Below, in pieces: positions 57,081-64,000 of a stretch of 64,000 nucleotides of DNA. How positions within the stretch are numbered: position 1 is the first letter of the stretch; the number at the start of each line of letters is the position of its first letter. The stretch spans positions 32,261,866 to 32,325,865 of the forward strand of contig NC_064846.1 in the NCBI RefSeq assembly GCF_024166365.1. The letters are read 5' to 3'. The DNA is from Elephas maximus indicus. Lineage: Eukaryota; Chordata; Mammalia; Proboscidea; Elephantidae. The notes under the pieces were generated by a model that was not told where the DNA came from, searched no databases, and worked only from the letters and a program-made list of their open reading frames with translations. The translations under genes and the position numbers were made by a program.

Positions 57081-57151
57081 GCTCTCAAGAAAATAAAAGA
57101 AAAAAATATTGAAATGCTATTTTACACACACATACACAAAAACACACACCA

Positions 57152-57351
57152 AACCAAGCCCATTGCCATCAAGTGGATTCGAATCGTAGAGGCCCTATAG
57201 AACAGAATAAAACTGCCCCATAGAGTTTCCAAGGCTGTAATCTTTACAGAAGCAGACTGCCACACCTTTCTCCCACAGAGCGCTGGTGGGTTTGAACTGC
57301 TGATCTTTTGGTTAGCAGCCAAGCACTTAACCACTGCGTTACCAGGGCTCC
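57152..57351 (-). repeat. AfroSINE inside a CA microsatellite
   Basis: Long-type reverse copy (CCATTGCCATCAAGTGGATT to ACCAGGGCTCC) bracketed by ACACACAC-type sequence at 57124-57151 and 57362-57390. Confidence 0.9.
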
Positions 57352-57357
57352 TTACAA

Positions 57358-57361
<4 letters not shown>

Positions 57362-57390
<29 letters not shown>
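57362..57390. repeat. (CA)n microsatellite
   Basis: Fourteen uninterrupted AC units. Confidence 0.95.
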
Positions 57391-57391
<1 letters not shown>

Positions 57392-57476
57392 TTAGCTCTA
57401 CGTGCCTCCTGCCCACCTTCGAAACAGCAAGATTGATTGGGATGAACACTAGTCCAGTAATTATGACAGTCCAATT

Positions 57477-57590
57477 ATGCTCCTTGTCTTGCCACTAAAT
57501 CACTTCCTCTCTCTCAGCCTCATCTTCCACATCTGTAAAATGGAGTCGAACCAGATGACCCCTAAGGTCATTTCCAGCTTTCACACCCTG
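57477..57590 (+). repeat. MIR-like fragment
   Basis: CAGCCTCATCTTCCACATCT and GTAAAATGGAGTCGAACCAG resemble the MIR 5' half. Confidence 0.5.
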
Positions 57591-58358
57591 TGCTTTAAAG
57601 GAAAGCCAAGCATGCTTTACAGAAAAACAGGGGAAATGTACCGAGCTCGTTTGTGTGCAAGAAGCAAGAGCTGTTTCCTCAAGTCTCACCCAATAGGGGA
57701 GCGATTTTTGTTGTTGTTTTTTTTAAATAAACTGAGAATAAAAACCATGAAGTAGAGGAAGAGAGCTTCACAGTTTCCAGCAAACTACAGCCTTTTATAA
57801 TATAGATGCCACTTAAATAAAATATAAAAGCACTGAAGTTAGAAAAACTGTCAGCCAAGGTTGAAAGTATCTTCCTATTCAAGCTTGTCATCTCCTGAAG
57901 CCTATGAGAAGTGACAGGATTTTGCATGGGGATGCCCTGTCTGAGGTGCTAATTGTCTTCATTTCAAATGCCCTAGGCTATTCTCAGACCCAGGTAGATT
58001 ATAGGGCTGATGCCAAGGCTGGTCAATTTTGTAGAGTGGATCTGACATTTCAAAAAGTCTTTTTCTCTAACCTTTCAAAACTAACTTTGTTCTTCAACTG
58101 GCTCTTCTATAGGTGTGAATTCTCCTGTGACAGTGTTATGATGTTGTCACCTATTGCGAATTTACACATTCTCTCGGTACTCACTAAGATTCACTTCCTT
58201 TACAAAAATTAGAAAAGAAAAAAATAAGGGATCTTAAAAAAAGAGCATCTCCTTTTGATAATATTTTAAAAATTGTAAGTGGGAAGCCAGAGATAGAGTT
58301 CTTGTGTGTGTTGATTTAAACCTGTTTTAAACGTATTTATTCTCTCAAGAGACATTTA
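57591..58358. other. Upstream flank, no recognised element
   Basis: AT-rich. Short open frames only, for example 57904-58212 (+). Confidence 0.5.
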
Positions 58359-58529
58359 CAAGCCCTGGTGGCACAGTGGTTAAGAGCTACAGCTGCTAAC
58401 CAAGAGGTGGGCAGTTTGAATCCATGAGCAGTTCCTTGGAAACCCTATGGGGCAGATCTACTCTGTCCTATACGGTGACTATGGGTCGGAATCAACTCGA
58501 TGGCAACAAGTTGGGTTTGGTTTGGTTTA
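58359..58529 (+). repeat. AfroSINE
   Basis: AAGCCCTGGTGGCACAGTGG head, GGTGGGCAGTTTGAATCC B box, CTCGATGGCAACAAG tail. Confidence 0.92.
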
Positions 58530-58869
58530 CTGTGTTGCCAGGCACTGCAGTAGGCACTTAGGTTAGAGAAAAGAAAAACACAGCGCCTGTCCATAAGTAG
58601 CTCACAGTCTAGCGAGAAGACAGACCAGGAAACAGACCATTACAATTCACTCAAGGGCTGTGAAAAAGGAAAGGATAGGCTGTGGGCCACAGTAGTGGGA
58701 AATCTAAATCTATGTTCTAAAGCTGCACAACCTGTTAGAGTCACCAAGTTCTTTATATTTCTGTCTGGTGTATACAATTCCTTTTACTTGTACTAACTTT
58801 ACGTTTTTCATGATCCAAAAGATACTCTCTAATTCTAGCTGAAATTCTGCTTGCTTCTGAAGTTTTATT

Positions 58870-59110
58870 GTTGGAAGAGTAGCAATTGCTAATATTTGTT
58901 AATTGCTTACTACATTCCAGGCATCCTGCTAAGCGCTTTGCATGTACTATCTCATCTATGTACAGCAACAATCTCATGAAACAAGTACTGTTATTATCCA
59001 CATTTTACCAACAAAGGAGTCAGCATTCAGAGAGGTTAGGTAGCCTGCTCCAGGTTACACAGCTGGTCAGTGTCAGGCCCAGGATCTGAACACAAGCTGG
59101 CTGAGCAGAT
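58870..59110 (+). repeat. MIR SINE
   Basis: TTGCTTACTACATTCCAGGC, TTATTATCCACATTTTACCA and GGTTACACAGCTGGTCAGTG. Preceded (58530-58640) by an L2/MIR3-like patch (GTAGCTCACAGTCTAGCGAG). Confidence 0.85.
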
Positions 59111-60002
59111 CCTGTGCATATCCTCTTCTGCCTCCCACCGTTAATTCTGAGTTTACTGTGCTGGCTTTCTCAGACTTTACTCACCTATATAGCAACTGTC
59201 ATTTTGGCATCTAGAATGTTCTTATAACACTTTTCAAACCTCTACTCTTCCCCTACCCTGACTCATAGCATGTCTATATGCCTTCTGAGATCAGAGACAT
59301 TGCTTTGGCCTGTGCCTTTTTGGTTACTATGTCTTGGTAGGATCTTACGGAGTCAAGATCTGTCCTCTCAGGTTTGCAGGTCTGGAATCTGATTAATTTA
59401 CTGTGTACTGTGGGCATCGTCTTCCCTGGACAGACCTGGATACACAGATAAGCTCTTATTGCTCAAGTCTCCTTTTCCTCCTTTTTCTAGACCCAGTGAA
59501 GACACACCCCACCAGTTTTTATTTCTCTTTCCCTGGGTGGATAAGTGAGATGACATAGGTAATAGATATCCAAGATGTTGTTGCTTGTTTGTTTTTCCTA
59601 TAGCTTGTGAACACCTACGAAACAGGGATAATGTCTTATTCTTCTTTGCACATCCAGATTCTAGCACAGTAGCTGGCACCTAGTTAGCTCCCTTTCTTTC
59701 CCCTCTTCCCTTCCCCTTTCTAGGGATAACCTCTGCAGAGAGTATGACTTCGTGTTAGCTTCAAGGAGTATATAATTTCTGACACTGCCTTCTTTCATAT
59801 TCATCGTTTACCAACGTCTATCATTGTGGTCTGAATGTTTTGGTTTATAGAAATAACTCTTCACATCTCACACCTTAGCATTTGACAAACCAATAAATCA
59901 TCACGTAGCTCTTTTGGCCTCATCAACCCAGTCGCCTTTGTGGATAGAGACTGCATCTTCTCTCTGCCTCCCTTCATCTGAGTGGAAGCCCTCAGGGCAT
60001 GA
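59111..60002 (+). other. Upstream flank, mostly unassigned, with L2-like end
   Basis: At 59590-59690, GAACACCTACGAAACAGGGA and AGCACAGTAGCTGGCACC look like a diverged L2 3' end. The rest shows nothing identifiable. Confidence 0.45.
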
Positions 60003-60195
60003 TATGTTGTTGTTGTTAGGTGCTGTAGATTCAGTTCCGACTCATAGCGACACTGTGTACAACAGAACAAAACACTGCCCAGTCCTGCACCATCTTCACA
60101 ATTGTTATGCTTGAGCCCATTGTTGCAGCCACTGTATCAATCCATCTTGTTGAAGGTCTTCTTCACCTTTGCTGACCCTCTACTTTACCAAGTAT
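60003..60195 (-). mobile_element. RTE-clade LINE 3' fragment, ending in AT repeat
   Basis: TTGTTGTTGTTAGGTGCTGT to CTCTACTTTACCAAG, then a TATATA-rich stretch at 60195-60242. Confidence 0.88.
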
Positions 60196-60651
60196 ATATA
60201 TAAGCATATGTAAGTATATATATATTTTAAGTATATATATGATATAAGTGTAACAAAATATCACTTCTTTGTAAAAGAGTTTCCATCTAAAAATGTGTCC
60301 TTTTTCTTGGAAAGTCAAGAATAAAGTTGCACCACTGGAGCTTAGTCTAAAAGATTAAAGTCCAAGAGACTTTTATTTTTGTCTATACATCTTTTGCCTG
60401 AAACATTTATAAAGCAATCTCTGATGTTTTGTAACATGGATGACCGCTTTGATCTATACATCACAAAACACCAAATTCTGGCAAAAGGCTGCAATGAAAT
60501 GGTCTGTAAATGTTTCTCTATGCGGCTTTATAAACATAAATGAAATATTACAAACCTGCAAACAAAACAGCCAATGGTAGATTTTTAAATGCATTTTGTA
60601 GTTACAGATACAACATTGGCATTATTTACCATTTTCTTCTCAGTAATAAAC

Positions 60652-60804
60652 CAAAAAAAACAAACCAAACTAGTTGCCATCGAGTCGATTCCAACTCACA
60701 GTGACCCTATAGGACAGAGTAGATCTGCCCCATTGGGTTTCCAAGGAGCACCTGGTGGATTCGGTTAGCAGCTGTAGCTCTTAACCACTACGCCACCAGG
60801 GATG
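60652..60804 (-). repeat. AfroSINE with perfect 13-nt duplication
   Basis: CTCAGTAATAAAC at 60639-60651 and 60805-60817. The head region lacks the stretch between TGGATTC and GGTTAGCAG, so the B box is partly deleted. Confidence 0.95.
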
Positions 60805-60817
60805 CTCAGTAATAAAC

Positions 60818-62935
60818 ATCTCATTAAAAATGCTAGAAACATTGATCAGTGGGTAGTTCAATAATATGAGGTTCTTACAAAGCAGGTCATCATACATGTT
60901 CTAAAATTTTGAAACTGTCTAGACAATATTAGGCACTGTAGTGGTGAAAGTATGAAATCTTCCATTTGTGTTCAATACTTTTCTTTCCTGGAACCAATAT
61001 GGTTCACTGAAATTCTCAAAGTAAATATATATCAAGTAAAAAAAAAAATGAGATTAAATCCCCTAAAACTTTTACTTATGCACAAAACCCATAGAGAGCT
61101 TCTTGTCATCAATTTATAAACACTGGTATATGGTTTAATAGTGCCTAGCACAAAAGTAATCACAGGTTCCTGCCCTGTGTGCAATTTTTTTTGTAATGTA
61201 GTGCAGAATGAAGAATAAAACCTAAAATAGTAGATAAATGCATAAAAAACAAAGAGCTGGAAAACGTCACAAGTGGAGCTGTAATAGTGCATACCTTTTT
61301 GAAGCAAAACAAAGTTAACTTTCCTAGCAATTTTTTCATAGATGGTGGCACAATTCAAAACCACCCGGCTATCAAGGATGCTTTGCAACCCAAAATGGTA
61401 CATATTAAACTTGGTCCCCTCTAAAATCCTTTAGCACTTACTGGCATTTACATGTATTAAAACTATTAGCTTTCTACAGAGATGGTTCTTATCTCAGGTT
61501 CCCAAAGGGCATAGAAGTTCAAAAGGGTACTAATGAAGGCTTCTGAGGTATTACAGTACTACAAAGAGCCTAGTAAAGTGTCATTTGCCTGTGATTAGGC
61601 TGCATATAATAATAACAATAATATTTGCTGAGCACCTATTATGTACTAACCACGGTTTTATGATGTAAACATGTATTTACTCATTGAATCCTTACAAAAA
61701 TTCCAAACTAAAATGGCAAATGACTGGTTTTAGTTGGAATTATATCAACTTTGTGTGAGAGACTTTATGGTCATAGATGCTTTCCTAATTTTAAATGGGA
61801 AAATAATTATTTATGAATTAATGCTCTTCAATAAATAGAATCTTTCAAAATTGACACCTAAAGGCCAAGAATTATGACAGAGTAGTTTATGGAAAGGCTG
61901 AGAACTACAGCTTGGCACACATTTGCCTTATTTCTTCAAATAGAATAGGAGGTCCAGGAGGGACCCAGCTCATAGGAAGTCTTCCCTAAATGCGTGCTGT
62001 TCACCGAATCTGTAATGTGATGATACAAGCTAGTGGTGTTGCTTACCTGTAAAATTGACATTAGTGAGGATACAGTGCTTTTCCACAATTGCTTTATGCC
62101 CCATAGGTGGACCAGGATCTAACCTACAGAAGAATTCTTAGGTTCACTGGAGAGAGGGCTTCCAACAATACTAGACCCCCTGGGGGTTCTGATTCCCAGC
62201 GCAGCAGCACTTCCTATGCCTATTTCACTGTGGTTCTGAACATTTCCCCTAAATGCTGAAAGACAAACATATAGTCATTGAGAAAATCTGTTCAACAGCA
62301 ACCTCATATGGTCATAGGCCAGGGCTGTTTAGTATTCTTAACTGTATGTAAGGTTGAGTGCCAGTGGCTCTACTTGCTCTACCATGTGCTAGAATTGAAA
62401 TTATTCAAGAGTGCTATGCAGAGTGGCTGCACCACATAACAAGAATCTACTACCATTCAGTGTTGAGCCTTTACAAAGCATGTGATAAGGAAATTATGCA
62501 TTTCTTTGCCACTCTGTCATAGATTTAGTGCCATGATTTTAAAAACATCAATTCCGTTCCCCATTTTGCAGCATATGTCTGCAAATTTTGAAGTTTCTTT
62601 TCCCATTCCTTCCTCACTGGAAACATATATACATCTATATTGGGCTCTTACATCTGGCATCTTATCCACTTAAAACAGAAATCCAGTAATTCTGATAGAC
62701 TTTAGATAAGCAGTCAAGTTTAAAGGGTAGTAATATGTTAATCGTATTGAACTCATACAAACTTTTCATAAGACCAGCCTGCTGAATCAAACTCGTTCCC
62801 ACTGTCTAAATCGCCACCCTTTTTTTGCAATCTTGGTGACTGAGATAATAAATGGCCCTACCTACTGGCAGCCTAGGTGGTCACATATCCAAAAACTTGA
62901 GAGATTCTAAAAGAGAAGCTTCTTGTCCACCAGAC
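60818..62935 (+). other. Upstream flank, unassigned, with MIR-like patch
   Basis: A MIR-like core (TTTGCTGAGCACCTATTATG, CTCATTGAATCCTTACAAAA) is at about 61605-61700. A 123-codon - strand frame at 61032-61403 has no recognisable domain. Confidence 0.45.
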
Positions 62936-62948
62936 TGCCACTATTATA

Positions 62949-63144
62949 CATGCTGCCATCAAGTCGATTCCAATGCACACCAACCCTATAGGACAGAGTA
63001 GAACTGCCCCATAGGGCTTCCTAGGCTGTAATCTTTACGGAAGGAGAATGCTATATCTTCCTCCCATGGAGTGGCTAGTGGGCTCGAACAGCCAACCTTT
63101 CGGTTAGTAGCCAAGTGCTTTAACCACTGTGCCCCAGAGCTCCT
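62949..63144 (-). repeat. AfroSINE, long type, 13-nt duplication
   Basis: TGCCACTATTATA (62936-62948) and TGCCACTAGTATA (63145-63157), one mismatch. Confidence 0.93.
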
Positions 63145-63307
63145 TGCCACTAGTATAGTCCCTTCATTATAGTTATTTCATTGGATTTTAGGCATTGGTG
63201 AGCCCTGTTAGCATGCAAATACATTATCTAGTAACAGTAAAAGTCTAAGGCAGTGCGATAGAATGGAAAGATGCAGTACGATGGATCGCTTTTGTGTGGC
63301 CTTTCCT

Positions 63308-63482
63308 GGAAACCCTGTTAGTGTAGTAGTGAAGTGCCACGGCTGCTAACCAAAAGGTCCACAGTTTGAATCCACCAGGCACTCCTTGGAAACTCTATGG
63401 GGCGGTTCTACTCTATCCTATAGGGTCGCGACTAGTTGGGATCAACTTGAAGGCAACGGGTTTGGGCTTTTTTTTTTGGTTT
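63308..63482 (+). repeat. AfroSINE
   Basis: GGAAACCCTGTTAGTGTAGT head, GGTCCACAGTTTGAATCC B box, GAAGGCAACGGGTTTGG tail and T-run. Confidence 0.92.
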
Positions 63483-63826
63483 CTTGTCAAGGTCTTGTAA
63501 CTCCCACCCAAGTGATTGAGTGAAACTGTGCAAATAAGGTAATTGTGACCCACCAAAGAGATTGGTCAGTTTTGCCATTCTGCTAGGCTTGAAATGAACC
63601 ATCCCAGGGTTGGGAGGAGAGGATCTCACCACTGCCAGGGAGGGGGAGCCAGGGGTGGAGTGTGTCCTTTGGACCCAGGATCCCTGTGCTGGGAGGCTCC
63701 TGGAGCCGGGAGACTGAGAGAACAAGCTGTAATACTGAAGATGGCACAAAGCGGTGGCCAAGAGATGGTGGCAGGAGAGACCAGCAAGAGACGGTGTAAT
63801 GGGTTTCCCGGACCATGGAGCAAGAA

Positions 63827-63985
63827 AGCTGAGCACCTTCCAGGAGCAGACTTGCTGGCAGAGTAGTGTGCCTCCAGGCACTTGGTAGAGCTAGGTTTGC
63901 TGATCCACAGAGCTAGAGCTGAGCACCTTTGGGGTGAGGCTTACTGGTGAGTGGGGTGCCTCAGGGCACTTAGAGCTAAAAGAGC
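63827..63985 (+). repeat. Tandem repeat with 90-bp period, at window edge
   Basis: AGCTGAGCACCTT recurs at 63827 and 63917, followed each time by a CTTGCTGG/CTTACTGG block and a GTGCCTC..GGGCACTT block. The second unit diverges near 63985. It may continue past the window. Confidence 0.6.
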
Positions 63986-64000
63986 TGTGTAACTCTTGCC

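Noticed and set aside
63432-63881. 149-codon - strand frame at the right edge
   Set aside because: It begins within a repeat-rich GC block and extends into the SINE at 63308-63482; no family resemblance.

Overview
This is a vertebrate, placental-mammal genomic window. It has small exons in long introns, canonical GT/AG splice sites, and dense interspersed repeats. The repeats point to Afrotheria, most likely an elephant or close relative: about 40 tRNA-derived AfroSINE copies share their 3' tail with an RTE-clade LINE (RTE1 type), alongside older MIR, L2, L1, MaLR LTR and DNA-transposon fossils. The species assignment is inferred from repeat families I recognise, not from a search.

Two X-linked genes face each other. 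On the + strand, 12343-25108 holds the last five coding exons of teneurin-1 (TENM1): 935 residues covering part of the YD/Rhs shell, the C-terminal Tox-GHH-like region and the TCAP-1 peptide at the extreme C-terminus. A 3'UTR of about 4.7 kb follows and probably ends near 29.84 kb. Positions 1-12342 are upstream TENM1 intron. On the - strand, all four coding exons of SH2D1A (the lymphocyte adaptor SAP) lie between 54385 and 35599. They splice in frame to exactly 128 codons. The tail-to-tail arrangement matches the human Xq25 order (SH2D1A next to TENM1).

Layout: 1-12342 TENM1 intron with two oppositely oriented MaLR-type LTRs, two RTE fragments and an L1 3' piece; 12343-29845 TENM1 3' exons and 3'UTR; 29845 to about 33.6 kb intergenic, with an L1 3'UTR carrying a hairpin-rich MITE; about 33.6-54.4 kb SH2D1A (3'UTR, SINE-crowded intron 3, intron 2, 11.6 kb intron 1); 54.4-64 kb SH2D1A upstream flank, with repeats and no recognisable gene.

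The two genes have no known joint function. TENM1 is a transmembrane synaptic adhesion protein and SAP is a cytoplasmic SH2 adaptor for SLAM-family receptors; they are only genomic neighbours. I found no bacterial-type operon, CRISPR array or new molecular system. The unusual material is mostly retroposon biology: nested insertions with long target-site duplications, SINEs placed in 3'UTRs and near a splice acceptor, a SINE lacking its B box, a SINE whose body resembles RTE ends, and an RTE copy missing its endonuclease region.
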